Shown here piece by piece: positions 36,301-48,045 of a stretch of 64,000 nt of DNA (position 1 is the first letter of the stretch; every line of letters starts with the position of its first letter). The stretch is taken from the NCBI RefSeq assembly GCF_016920785.2, contig NW_024609879.1, positions 11,657,145 through 11,721,144 of the forward strand, given 5' to 3'. A program made the position numbers and the translations under genes. The notes under the pieces are model-generated. The model was not told where the DNA came from. It ran no database searches and was given only the letters and a program-made list of their open reading frames with translations. This stretch comes from Ixodes scapularis. Taxonomy: Eukaryota > Arthropoda > Arachnida > Ixodida > Ixodidae.

Positions 36301-37657
36301 CGCCACCGCCAAGGTTGGCCGCCACAATGTTCTCAGCTGTTCACTCGCTCCCGCAGCGAGCGCTGTCCCATAATTCTCCCCGTTCCAAAATGCGATGCGT
36401 CCTGCCGTTACATGGGTTGAGTGAATGCGTATTCGCCGTCTCGATCCACCTCTGTCTAGCGACTTGAATGCGATGTGCTTCCTTAGCGCATTATGCCCTT
36501 TACATGACCGCATTGAATGCGACAACTGGATTCGATACGACTAAGTCGCATTCACGTAAACGAGACTTATGTGAACATTACTGAATATGGTATAATATAC
36601 TGTACAATAATAAAAAATTATCAAATAACATACCTTGCTTCCCTTGTCCTCAAATATTTTCGGAACCACCATCCGGGACTTTTTGCTGAGTTCCGTAATC
36701 AGAGTCTCTTTTGAATCTGCGATCCAAAAATAGATATCTTTGAGGCATTGACGCAAGGCAAAGACCAACCACCAATAAGCAGCTGGTCAATCAAAATAAA
36801 AGTAATGGCTTATTGGAATTACAAAAATATGTAGTGCCTAGAGTACCGTCCGACGGCACTCTTGCAGAGCGTTCAAGTGTCGTCCAGGTACTCCACTCAC
36901 ACGTTGAAGTGCCGTCCAAAAGTTTAGTGTAAAACGCATTGTCAAAACAAAATTTTCAAAGCGTGGTAAGATGTCTGCCTCAGTACAGGCTTAATTTTTT
37001 TTTTTCTGTCGAGCATTTTTTTTTTATTTTAATTTACGATTAACACTGAAAATAAACGAATGTTGTCGACGAAACTTCGCTGAACAAAACAATATGTGAC
37101 TTCCTTTTCGGAGGTGCATGGGGGCCGGCGGGGCGGGGCGGGGGGGGGGGGGGGGGGTCGGACGGCACTGTAGACTACAGCCTTAAAAGTATGGGCTTAT
37201 AATATCCACAGAACGGATAGGAACAAAGAAGTTTAGGAGCCAAGTTACATCATAGGCTAAGCCCGAGATTATTCCGATTTGTTACAGCGCTGTAGAGGGG
37301 CAATTTCGTTAATGCTCTACGGCGCCTGAAAGTCGGTCGCGGCCTGAACATCGGTTCATAGTTTATAGGTGTTCATTTACACAACTTCCACACAGCCAAG
37401 TGCCGGGCTGTCTCCTCGGCAGGGAACAGACAGGGAACATCTCGACCTTACGGTCCGCCAGTTCCAGAATGAAAAGATAATTATTCTCATGGCGCACAAA
37501 GCTCTAAATGACCAGGCAACAAAGCAAGACAAAAAAAAATTAGTCGTTAGAAAAGACGATTTCTTACCTCCAAGGAGTACGACGTTTGCATCGTAATATC
37601 CCTCTTCTTCTCCATCACTGCCGCACCAATACGCACTAACAACTTTCTGAGGTATGT
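27324..37657 (-). CDS. BEN-domain protein, multi-exon, transposon-borne
   Basis: Exons read on the minus strand: 37657-37568 (KVVSAYWCGSDGEEEGYYDA), 36716-36634 (LITELSKKSRMVVPKIFED), possibly 35741-35687, 34637-34575 (TVEPCKCGQGASSSNASG), 33690-33574 (RRSLFDTVEPHGFASEEE), 31723-31374 (Ala/Pro/Gln-rich, acidic end ELAEVDGM), 28614-28392 and 27385-27324. Where tested, splice phases agree (G/AT, G/AG, T/AT, then phase 0). The 28614-28392 exon is the BEN domain: VHLRNGVFITKKRMDLSL, KTDSKFIGWIARSLWEPEEL, VKGLPCRRLV, then KKELTPIKVNAM. BEN domains bind DNA and act in chromatin and transcription. The exon at 36634 ends in phase 0 while 34637 needs phase 1, so an exon of 3n+1 is required; 35741-35687 fits but has a weak acceptor. 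The start codon is not settled (a 13-bp exon at 38425-38413 is one option). In the last exon the phase-consistent frame stops at 27324; another frame runs to 27232. Confidence 0.7.
29432..29606. repeat. 175-bp pogo/mariner-type MITE
   Basis: Ends CTGTCAAGACCGGTTATAGC and the complement of TATAACCGGTCTCGACAG, flanked by TA on both sides (29430-29431, 29607-29608). It lies in the intron of the BEN gene between the 31374 and 28614 exons. No ORF. Confidence 0.7.
30633..30949 (+). pseudogene. C-terminal remnant of a pogo/Tigger (CENP-B-type) transposase
   Basis: The frame contains FNVQDLDDAITRMGAYH and LDIIADLTMTKEVESKEDMD, then after a one-base shift near 30848 continues as LTFADGIMALDTLKMFV to TAG at 30947-30949. 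The acidic linker followed by a (F/L)-x-(D/E)A-x-x-AL-x-TL-x-x-F helix is typical of the C terminus of pogo/Tigger proteins. The catalytic part is absent. It sits antisense inside a BEN-gene intron and is a dead insertion. Confidence 0.45.
31740..33573. other. BEN-gene intron, AT-rich, nothing else supported
   Basis: The interval between the 31374-31723 and 33574-33690 exons. It contains a C-run (32287-32302) and short overlapping frames but no recognised element. Confidence 0.4.
34831..35626. repeat. 796-bp element with inverted ends in a BEN-gene intron
   Basis: Left end TATAGACCGTTCCATTAGGG; right end, in reverse complement, TATAGACCATTCCATTTAGC. The first 16 bases match at 15 positions. 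No transposase. Confidence 0.6.
36133..36570. repeat. Dispersed repeat, copy 2
   Basis: Same order and orientation of blocks as 16636-16985 (GCACCGAAGCCTC, TTCTCAGCTGTTCACTCGCT, CCCGTTCCAAAATGCGATGC, ACTAAGTCGCATTC). It carries an extra segment near 36420-36480. It lies between two BEN-gene exons. Confidence 0.6.
36841..37165. repeat. Repeat with CCGTCCGACGG palindromes and a long G-run
   Basis: Words such as GTACCGTCCGACGGCACTC near 36845 and GTCGGACGGCACTGTAGAC near 37157 bracket the block. The middle (about 37055-37115) resembles the 3' half of the MITE at 17438-17996, and a (G)n run occupies 37141-37157. It lies in the first supported BEN-gene intron. Confidence 0.5.
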
Positions 37658-39238
37658 CTGAAGTTCATTTTGGAGCAAAATTCTCTATTAGGGAGACCGG
37701 CATTATCGCTCGGTGATTATCTTTGTATTTAACAAGCGCAAACATAGCGAACGGTTTAAGGTAACTTGCACAAAGAACTTGACCAAAACAAACGCGTAAG
37801 TGCCAGCACGTGCATAAACCGGGCTATGACCTTGGCTTGGATTGGATATGCAAGTATCTAAATTCGGGCGGCGTAAAAAATTATTTCCACGATTAAATAC
37901 TACCCATTACAAAAAGCATATACTTGGTTCTAAAAGTTAATTATTACAGTAATATTATGTCATTGCTCTTAAATGCGCATTTGTTTCTACTTTTTTCGCT
38001 AAATTATTGGTTTTGATTTGACCCAGTTGTCTGTCTTTCCTGTAAAGCGCAGCGTATTCTGGGTGATTCTGGCTGTTTCAAAATAAAGTTTCGACACTAA
38101 AATCAGGAACTCAACGTATCAAATAGAAACTTACCTCGAATACGTCTTTTACTGGTCCAATTTACACATTTAAATTTTAAGACTCAATTCCTGTTAGAAA
38201 AAAAATAAAAAAGTGCCCCAAATGGATTTGTTATTTTTTTTATTTGGTTTGCACGTAAAATAGAGACTTGCATTTTTAATTTGTAAATGGTAGTAGTAAA
38301 TAACGTATTTGATGCAAGTTTCAACTAGGTACGTTCAGTAGCGGATTTTTTTTACATGCCATTATTGAATACGTCTTTTACTAGTCCCATATAAAACATT
38401 TACACAACTTACCTCGAATACACATTTTTCCTGTCGCGTTTACACATGAAGATTTCAATAGACTTCTTCCAACATCGAAGCGTCCCAACGTGACGAAATA
38501 CCACCCAGTGCACTAGCCACTCAGTTTCGGTTTCGATTAAGCAGCATCATTCCTTGTCATCACACCGTGGCCGAATACGCTGCTTGCGTTTTCGATTATC
38601 TGACTTTTCACGAATGTACAATACCCTCATCCCCGAGCGATACAAAACGAATACCGGGGCACTTTCTTTGGTTCACGAAACGCCGGATATTGTGCGTGCG
38701 TATACAAACGCAGTAAGACGTGGCTTAGCCACCTTACCCCACGATTGCATCTTTGAGCTCAATTTCAATAATCCTGTCTAGTACCAGTGAACCACAACAG
38801 ACATTTGGTCACCATGAGCCCTATATGTACTTTTTTTGCCAAACGTCCGCTTCTTGTTACTTCATTCGGCGAAAAACCAGCAGCATCCTCACAGGAGTAT
38901 CAAAGTTGAGCCCTGCGTATTTGTATTTAGGGTATTCAGAATTCGTAGTCATTGAGTAGCTAGGTGACGCTAAACGTCGTCCATTTAAAAAAAAAATAAT
39001 TAACCCCTACGCATACACGGCTCTCATATACGGCTCTGACGGCTCTGTGGTTTATCTATCCAGCAATGCTCGCGACCGTGACGTTGGCGCTGTCTCTATG
39101 TAGGCTGTGGTGAGCCGTTGGTTGTGCTCTCAACGCGGCCACGCGGCGTTGAACGTTTTTTTTTTTTTTTAATCGCAGTTGGGCTTTTTTTTTCTTTTCT
39201 TGTGCCTCCTTACGTTGGTTCATTCATCTTCTACCTAC
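37658..39238. promoter_or_regulatory. Shared centre between divergent BEN and transposase genes
   Basis: The BEN gene is read leftward from about 37657 (or a small exon near 38425) and the transposase rightward from 39239, so this 1.6-kb interval must hold both promoters if both genes are complete. It contains near-repeated blocks around 38135, 38371 and 38411 (ACCTCGAATACGTC, TTGAATACGTCTTTTACT, ACCTCGAATACACA), two of which look like splice donors on the minus strand. No TATA box could be assigned with confidence. Confidence 0.35.
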
Positions 39239-42200
39239 ATGGCGGACGCGCCGCCAACGCGACGCAGGCGGCTGGTGTACATGGAGAAGGGTGGATCTCC
39301 TTCTATCCCCAAGTCAACGTTGTGTCGCATGAGAAAGGAAGGACTAAGTGGCCTCGGCAGCAGCCAGGACAGTGGCGATGCAGCCTCCGATACCTGCGAT
39401 GTCGGCTCCAGCGGACATGATACTTCAGTGGGGCATATCTCTGAAAGTGACATTGCAAGTGAGAGGCTGGAATTGAGCGACGTAGATGTCGAATCGACAA
39501 GCTTCCCGAGTGCAGAACCAAGCGGCGGTGATCTTCCTCGAGCTGGTGCGGCGACAGGCACAAATGCACTGACGTCCGCCCTCAGAGAATTGGGCAGGGA
39601 AGGCTTACCCCACTCTTGTACCACCAAGGGGGAAGCAGTTGCCATGGTGATGTCATTAATGGTTGCTGGCGGGCTAAGCTGGGCCGACATCGACAATCTC
39701 CTAGTAGTCATAAATGCCATGTTTGCACCAGCTGCAGATGTTCTGCCTCGAAGCAAGTATTTGTTCAGAAAGTTATGGACAAAACAGACTGATGCCCTGA
39801 TCCAGTATCATTTCTACTGCACATGCTGCTCTGACCGCATGACTGGAACACCTGACAGTGAAGAATTGATGTGCCGAACCTGCAGTCACCGTACCAGTGC
39901 TCGGCAACTAAAGAATGAGGGTGCCTTCTTCGTGACGCTAAATATGCATGACCAGCTGCAGCATGTAATAACAAAGACCAAGACATTCCTTCAAGACGCC
40001 CTGACAAAGGTTCCCCCTCCTCCTGGTGATATCTCTGATGTCACAGAAGGTCGAGCCTGCCGGGAGATGAGAAGTTCAGGGACATTGAACAATGATGATG
40101 TCACACTAACTGTAAACACGGATGGCAGCCCAGTGTTCTCATCGTCGGGCGCTTCAGTTTGGCCTATTCAGTTTCTGGTGAATGAACTGCCTGCACCGGA
40201 GAGGTTCAAGCACTGTACACTTGCGGGGCTCTGGTTTGGGAAGGGCCATCCTAACATGGACCTCTTTTTGGAACAGTTTGTTGATGGACTCAACTCCATG
40301 GATCCTGTGGTGTGGGAGCATGACGGGCTGAGTCATGCCTCTCGGGCGTACATCCTGTGCTGGTGCCTGGACGCCCCCGCAAGAGCAGCTGTGCAGAACT
40401 GCACTCTGTTTAACGGGTACATCGGGTGCCCGTGGTGCCTAACAAGAGGGGAGCACCTGGATGGTAAGACAAGTAGCTCGCTGTAGAAAACATTAGTAGA
40501 TTATTTTTTAATCTAGACATGTACAAAGTATGTTTAAGGCCGGTTCAGACATTTGCATTGACTGCACTGCATTAAGTTGTGTTCCATTATGCTTAGTTGC
40601 CACAGTAACACGTCGTACACTGCTACCCAAACTATTCTAGCCTGCAAGCCGCCAAGTATGTAACTAAGCTTGCCTTGATCCCTCCTCCATGACAGCTACA
40701 CATATACAGGCTGCGGCTGGTGCTCATTAAAATCATATTTCTTAAAAGTCATTGTTTCTTGCAATTGTCGCCAGCCTCTGTCAGTGTTCTCAGCATTCTT
40801 TCACTCAGAATGCCACCTTCATCAGTCAGTTTTCAGACAGTAAAGAAGTCAATATAAGCCATAGGAAAATCTTGCATATCGTTTTTTGTTTATTACTGCA
40901 ACAGAAGCTAGGGGGATACTTTGCAGTTTCGCGCCGTCGGTTGCGCTTCACTTTCGGCATTCTTCCCAAGCACTCCTTGTTGCCACTTAAGGACGTTTGC
41001 ATGGGTGTCTACGGGGCGGTGCTAGCATCTCAAACGATTATTCACGGGAGCGGCAGGTGACTCTAATGTAAGCAGCTATGGGGACGTCATCCAATGGTTC
41101 TTTATGTAAATGCATTGCGGATGACTCGCACACGTAAAGTATGCTCTGCATCCGAGAAGCAGAACTTAGAGCGGAAAAAGGAACGAAATCGACAACATTG
41201 GCAAAATTCCGAAGTGCGTGCAGGGAATGCCACTCATTGCGACTCAAGCGGCAATCTGATGCATATCCGGTGTTTTGGACCCCAGAATGCGCAGCGAAGA
41301 AAGAGAGATGGCGGTCGGATCCCAAGCTTTGAACACAAAAGCCTAAATAGCCGATAAATTTTTCTTAGACTTCACCACCTCTACTTTTTGCAAAACGACG
41401 TTAGCGTGGCAAATTTAAGGTAGGCACGTTAGAAACTCGACTTTTGCAAGGCCTGCCAGATATGCTGGTTTTAGGGTCATGCCCTGTACATACCTCCTGC
41501 AACTTTGAAAGTCTCTCCATTTTGCCACCACAAACGTCTGGATTATACAATGAAAGTGGCACTGCATGATGCACCAGCGTAGACGACGTAGCCTGGGCCA
41601 TTGTTTTTTTTTTTTTTTTTTGTGTCATGCCTGGAAGCTTGCATGTCACTGTGCTCTTCTAATGCAGAAAAAGACATTGGGGTCCGCGTCTACGAGCTCT
41701 TTGCTATGCAGAATAGCATGCAGCATGGCTCAAGAATGTTTTTTTTTAATTTGGTCCCGACCACCCCCTGGGAGTAGCGTGCCACAGTTTGGGAAGCACT
41801 GTCGTAGTAGCGTCTCGTCGCAAGTGGTTGTAACTCAATCCGTCGTACTTCAACAAATGTCTGAACTGGCATTCACCATTCAGGTTCACAGCGCAACACT
41901 GTTATCACAAACAAGTAATCACCGAGTTTTGCTGTTCAAAAATTATATTGCTGCTGTCAAAACTACCTGTGTAGTGGAGACCACTTATTTCGAGCTTCTG
42001 TGTCAGCGTACCTTGATTCGGCAAAATGTGAAAGAGCGCTAATACCGTGTTCGTGCTAACTGTGTCATGCAGTGTATATCCAGTCTAGATACATTTCATT
42101 GCAAATACCAAATTTGAGCATACTGTATTACACTAGTGCTTTGGCTTTGTGCCTGAATATGGTAGCTCATTGGTTGTCGGCTGTTGTTGTGCAAGATAAG

Positions 42201-45200
42201 ATATTACCTTGCTGTAGCATGTTGGTGTTTCGTGCCTAATGTCATGAAGCGGTACTGGCGGTGGAACTCTTTGGGGGATGGAGATTGGGTGGCGGAATGG
42301 GTAGGCGGGAACGGGGTTTAACCGCCTCCTTCCCTTCTTTTGTTTACTATAAAACTGAAATGTCTGGTAAGACAATCGCCGCCCCCCTCCTCCCCCCTCC
42401 CTTTTCCAATGCCACTGTGAAGCGGACTGTGGAGTGTGTGTCCTATCGATTTCATGGTAGGACTGTTGCTAAGTCGTCTACATTTTGATGTGACAATGTC
42501 TTACATGAAGTACGAAGGGGTGCATGCAGAAAAAGTTCATGCATCGGAAATGGACCTTGTTTATCGTAACGTTACGTCCGGCTCGGAATTTTGACTCTGG
42601 GTGCGCCAGTAGTAAATCGCTGTGATGGGCCATTGTCGGCTATGTATTCTCAATCAACTGCTCACATGTCATTGTTTGCCCGTGTTTCTAAAATAACATA
42701 ATTGCTTTCTATGGTACTTGAAGTGCAAACGCGCAAAGAGACCATGTTTTTTCAATGGGCTATAGGCGAAACTAGAACGCCTAGGTGCATCCTGGGAGTG
42801 GGAGCATGCAGTGTTTCAGTTTTCTCGCAGTGTGCATCTATCGTCTGTTTTTATCTCGGCAACACCTTTGACGCTGTTGACGGGCATTGCTCCACGTTCA
42901 CACTTATGCACTAAGCATTCTTTTTTCTCTTGCCCGTATCAGATAGTAAATAACAAAACAATTGTTTCGTTAATAATAATTCATAAATAATGAAATTTTA
43001 CATTCACATGTAAAATTTTGATTGAAGCAGACACCTCAATACGCCACAACGACGGAGACAAGAAAAATTAGATCGACTTACTATGAACTCTGTACTAACT
43101 CGCTGCATGCATTTGTTTGCGACCTTAAAAACACCCACTAAGATTAGTACGTAATCATGTTTATTTTTGCTCAAAGGAAATGTACTACCACAGCATGAGC
43201 AGCTACGTAGCCAATGCTCCCATGGCAATCAAAGCATGTCTGCTTGAGGCTACTTCTGAATGTAGGCTTGCTGCGAACCACACTTTATGTGAAAATCGGT
43301 ATGGTCGATGGCAAGATTTTGACTTTGTTATTTGTTATCACATTCTGTCAAAAATGGCACATTTTAATTTTGTCCCCATTGTAATCTTGCAGGAAGCATG
43401 CGGTACACCAACCTGCAAGACACGACCCCCCGGACATCTGCAGGTGTCCTTAGGGACATGAAATTGGCCCTGAGCTTGGGCGGTACCTTTCCCGTCAATG
43501 GGTACTTTGGCCCATCACCAGCTGTGAACCTCCCACATTTCAACCTTGTTTGGGGGTTCACAGTTGAATACATGCACGCCGTGCTGTTGGGGGTGGTCAG
43601 ACAGATCACAGAACTGCTCTTCAGCTCCTCCAACTCTCAAGAGCGGTACTATGTCGGTAAGTTTAGAAACAAATTTTGGGCTGCATTTGGGCTACAACGT
43701 TACATTAGACATTTATAGGCAAATGCCTAAACTTGTCACTTGAGCACTGCCCTCAACTCAAACTGCAGCTGTAAGTTCTTCAAGGCTCATCTCACATCAT
43801 GTAATGACATTTACGTCCAGTGTTACATAGTCCTGTCACATGGAAGAAGCGGAGGAGGCCAGCTTACTATATAAAGTATATCAGCATCAATGGCATTTTC
43901 TTCCTCGTTGGGAATGACTTCTTTCATTTTTGTTTAATAGGAGTCCTTTGTATGTTCTTTGCTTACTTTTCAAACTTCCCAAAGTATGGGGTAGGTAGTT
44001 ATGCAACAATGGTGCATGCTCAGTATGTCACGGTAGCTTAAATAAGAGACTTTGGCAGCAAACATCAGGAAAATCTCCTGTTTCATTCTTTTTAATTCAG
44101 GGTGCCAATTTCAAAACTATTTGTACAATCTTTAAATAACTTTTAGCACAAGGAAGGAAAAGGGGGAGGAGGTATAATGTCAGTTCACTACACAATTCTA
44201 GAGATTTCACAACAGAACAGTGAGACACCCAGCCAGTTGGAACCAGATTATTACATCTGTCACTGTGGCTTCCAGGTACTTTACTAGCTTATTAATTTGT
44301 GGAAGAGCTCTAAGAATTGTGAAGACTAATCGTCGAATTCACAGACCTCACTTCACTTGAGGCGCCCCTCCACTTCCCCTCGGCTTCCTTGAGGAAATAA
44401 AGGGGCGCCTCAATTGGAGTGAGGTTTGTGAATTCGGTGGGAAGCCTCGTAAGACTTCTGCAGACTGACTGCACTGAGCAATAAGACGAATAATTGGGCT
44501 GGATTGTGTAACATAGGAAGTTAAAGCGGGAAAAGAGCATGGGCAAAACTGGGAAGCTAAACCACGCAAGGCAATTTGTGCTTTGTTTCATCTAAACTAA
44601 TCTTTTTTGCTGCGCTTTTTGCCATACTTAGCAGGCAGTGTGAACTGATTTCACTTACATATTGGGAGGATTCCACCTTAAAGCTAGGCATTTGTATAAG
44701 AAAACCAAGTGTATGTTTTATCAGAGTAATGGCACATGGAATTTGCACTCTTTTTATGAGGGATAATTTATCTAAGCCAATTGTTTCATATTAATTGATC
44801 AGTGCCAAAATTATGCTCCAATTTTCAAAAACAGGCTGCCAAATGCTTTTATATATTTAGCAACTTTTTATTTTGCAGGACACACTGCCTCTCTTGCTGT
44901 CATCAACAGCCGGCTGGCTGAAATCAAGCCACCACACAGCTTCACGAGACTCCCAAGGGCACTGAGCACACGGACATTCTGGAAGGCTTCCGAATGGCGC
45001 CATTGGCTCCTGTACTACTGGCTTCCCTGCATGTACGGGGTCCTTCCGGACCAATACTGGCTGCACATAAAGAAGCTGGTGGAGGCCATCCATGCACTTT
45101 TGAGGGACACTGTAACTCCAGCATCCATTGTTGTTGCTGGTGAGTACTTCCCCCTTCGGTTTCTTTGTGTCCTGCTTCAGGCCAGCCTTAAAGGATACTA

Positions 45201-46407
45201 CAACGAAATTTCGGCACTAATGTTTTGGTGTATATGTGTTCAAAGGAGCAGTATCACGTCGGACACACCAATATCCTGTTAAAAGAGACATGAAAGGGAA
45301 CTGTAAAAGAAATTGAACGATTACCAAAGAGCACCTGGTGGATGTCGCTAATGCCTCATTTGTAATGCTCGTCTAGGAACCTTGACTGGTAGTGACGATG
45401 CCTGTCTCGCCTCCGGCCATCACAAGAGAAGAGGGGAAGGCGGAACTCCCCTCTTACCGAGAATCTCTTTTGTGTGTCTCAAAAGTTGCTATTGTCCCTC
45501 TACAAGATTATAGAAGATTAAACCGTCGCTCAAAATTCGTACAAAACCAGCCGCTTCGGTGGCTGCAACGGCTAGGCCATCCTCTCGACGTCAGCCTCGT
45601 AATAGCTTTGCTCGTCTCGAGACCAACTACGTCACAATCGCGGGGGATGTCACTCTGCTGGCTGCTCTCCGAGCGCTTGCCAGAGTAGGTCGTTCATAAC
45701 TAGAAATACAGCCACCAGGCTCAATATACAAACTTGCGATTGTCATTTACGGATATTTTGGATCATATTCAACCTATTTTTGAACCCGACGGGTATATTT
45801 CGTTGAAGTATCCCTCTAATAATGGCATACTGTGCTTTCAGAGAAACTCCTCCGGACCTTTGTGGGCATGACTGGGAGGCTGTATGAAGCTGCAGCAATG
45901 ACATTCAACCTGCACCAGTTACTCCATCTAGCGGAAGCGGTGCGGCAACTGGGGCCACTGTGGGGCCATTCTGCTTTTGAATTTGAAAGCGGTAACGGGC
46001 AGCTCGTGAAGCTGGTGAAAGGATCAAATGCTGTTCCGTGCCAGATTGTAGAAAGGGTTGTGATGTCGCAGCAGTTGGATCAAACGTTGGAGTCTTCGCT
46101 TCTAAGTGACAGTGTCAAAGTGATGTGCTGTGATATTCTGGGATACCCTAAGCTCCAAAACTTCAAATATGCAAACGATGTGTGCCTGCTGGGTTACTCT
46201 TCGAAGGCATCATTGAGCAATGAGGAACAGAGTTGTCTTTCCGCTGGGTCTGGGGCCTCCTTTGATCAGGCTGCAGAGTACAAACGCTTCGCATGGAAAG
46301 GGCAGATTTTTCACAGCCGAAACTATGCCAGGAGTAAAAAGACAGACTCCTCTGTCTTTCAAACAAAGGATATGTGCTATTTCGCCATTTTGAGGGTTTG
46401 TCTTTGA
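39239..46407 (+). CDS. Tnp2-type (CACTA/EnSpm-like) transposase, four exons
   Basis: Exons 39239-40463, 43393-43656, 44879-45139 and 45842-46407 join through GT-AG introns all in phase 1 and total 2316 nt, 771 residues plus stop. ATG 39239 (MADAPPTRRRRLVYMEKGG) is chosen because the upstream codons are in a T-run. Order: basic and Ser-rich N terminus; Cys pairs YCTCC...CRTC (about residues 197-220), a zinc ribbon; NTDGSPVF (about 295), first catalytic aspartate; LAGLWFGKGHPNMDLFL; YIGCPWCLTRGEH at the exon 1/2 border; FTVEYMHAVLLGVVRQI, where Tnp2 relatives have a D/E-YMH block; FWKASEWRHWLLYY; FNLHQLLHLAE; LWGHSAFEFESGNG. The exon 4 frame stops at 46405, but one base of shift near 46395 continues SLKGEVTLLCREVI to 46613, so the C terminus is probably frameshifted. 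It would cut the element's ends. Family by remembered motifs, not a search. Confidence 0.75.
40464..43392 (+). other. Intron 1 of the transposase gene
   Basis: 2.9 kb between donor G|GTAAGA and acceptor TTGCAG|GA. It contains a T-run (41585-41601), a hAT-like terminus at 41781-41801 (complement reads CAGTGCTTCCCAAACTGTGG) and chance ORFs. A basic frame at 41094-41357 (QNLERKKERNRQHW) has no recognised family. Confidence 0.55.
43657..44878 (+). other. Intron 2 of the transposase gene
   Basis: Donor CG|GTAAGT, acceptor TTGCAG|GA. It holds the palindromic MITE at 44334-44436 and otherwise AT-rich sequence. Confidence 0.6.
44334..44436. repeat. 103-bp palindromic MITE
   Basis: Arms CGAATTCACAGACCTCACTT ... 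GAGGCGCCCCT and the reverse complement AGGGGCGCCTC ... GTGAATTCG pair over about 36 bp with few mismatches. It lies within transposase intron 2. Confidence 0.65.
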
Positions 46408-46613
46408 AAGGTGAGGTAACGCTTCTGTGCAGGGAAGTTATCATCACTTGTGCAGGTCCCTTCCCACAGCACATCAAGCCTTGTTTTCTTTCTCATGTGA
46501 ACTTGCAGGCTGTTAAACCACAGCAGCTGAAGGCACCATGCCTTTTTCTCACTTTCAGGCAGCCCTCAGTAAGCTATGTCTGTGATCTGCCAAACCTTCT
46601 TGAGCGCGATTGA
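46408..46613 (+). pseudogene. Frameshifted C-terminal extension of the transposase
   Basis: In the frame one base away from exon 4, the sequence reads from about 46395 as GLSLKGEVTLLCREVIITC, HIKPCFLSHVNLQAV, SYVCDLPNLLERD, ending TGA at 46611-46613. Good protein-like composition and its direct continuation from the exon 4 reading suggest it is the native C terminus displaced by an indel or a sequence error near 46395-46405. Confidence 0.55.
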
Positions 46614-46635
46614 TGCAATGTACCGGGGGTGCCTA

Positions 46636-46641
46636 AATAAA
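46636..46641 (+). terminator. Polyadenylation signal AATAAA for the transposase gene
   Basis: AATAAA 23 bp past the extended stop at 46613 and about 230 bp past the exon 4 stop. Placement favours the extended reading. Confidence 0.55.
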
Positions 46642-47985
46642 GTAACTATTCCCTAGGAGTTGAAATATCCAAAACTACATCCTGTTATAATTTATCCCTG
46701 TTTTTTGGTCGTTTCAACAAGGGAAATCTATAGAGATTGAATCTTTCACATCTTCAGACTTCTTGTTTTGCTCCTAATGTGTTGCTGCAAGTAACTCTAC
46801 GTTCATAAGTGGTTTTCTTTGTTTACATTTTGTTATACTTTGTGTGCTTCATTTGCTCTTATGAGTGTAGTCGAGCTAATTTGATTATCGACCTGTGGAA
46901 GATGGCCATTTTTTAAGTAAATCATCTCAATGTCTCAGCCTGGTAATATGTCTTTCCCTAACCTTTTTGACACAAACGTGTGAAGCTTGTATGGGTAGCA
47001 GTAGGGTAGGCTTGTTTTAACTGCAAGCAGGCATATCAGAAAATAACTTTTTTGTTATTATGTAACTTGAAAAATCTGAGATGGACTTAGACCTTTCGTT
47101 ATTCTGTCTACATTGCATCATAATTGAATAGCTTCAACAACCTTCTGTATCTGTGGACCGCAAAGTGGGCTTTTGTTGGTAGCATTTCACATCATGATTT
47201 GATTGATTTTGTTTTCATACTTCTGTGTTAATTTTGTCTAGTTAATCGTTTTAGTAACTATAGGTTATGTATGAGGGTTATAAGTTCCTGGCTCTCTTAA
47301 TTACTGTACTGTTATTTAATGATTTGTCTTTCATTTAATGATTTGTCTTGTAAGACCTACAAGTACTTGTAAAAATCTTGTTCTAGCACAAATAAAACTG
47401 ATCAGCAAGGTAGTTACTGATGTCTGTCTACTGAGTTTTCCAACATAAATGTATTTTTTGGGGGGGAGTTGTCCTTTGAGGTTATTGCTTGAATTAAGCA
47501 TTTGTGCAAGTTGTTTTAAATTCATGTATAGTGTCTCATGGCCTTTTAGTGTCTTGGGGGTTCTAGTGATAAATTTTATTTCTGAGATCAATCATAATAT
47601 ACTAATAAATGTAGAGCAAATTCAGAGGATGCTAACTGCTCTTAATGGATTGCAATAAGGTAGAAATGTTTGGTGACTTCATTATGAAAAAACAATTACT
47701 TTTTCATTTAAATGCTTCTAGAAATGCCTCCTGCACTTGTTGGGCCAGCTGCATTCTTCAAGTTTGCATGAATCAGCCTAGAAAGTGCTTTTAGCTCTGC
47801 TTAACAAGGCATAGTAGCAGTAGGTGATGCCACGGAAAAACCTAAGTTGACGTTTAGCTAGGACTGCTCTACCTTAATTTAACTATCCACTGGGCTGAGC
47901 ATTTTCAGTTCTAGGTCTACTGTAAGCTTTGGTTGGCAGGAATTTCATTTGTTTTTCTATGTTAATTGAAGTTTCCAGGGACTGG

Positions 47986-47986
<1 letters not shown>
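46642..47986. other. AT-rich non-coding stretch inside the transposon
   Basis: No supported gene or repeat; this is 3' flank of the transposase. Confidence 0.4.

Positions 47987-47987
<1 letters not shown>

Positions 47988-48045
<58 letters not shown>

Noticed and set aside
41094..41357. Basic ORF (QNLERKKERNRQHW) in transposase intron 1
   Set aside because: Two overlapping frames of similar quality; splice phases of the flanking exons already join without it.
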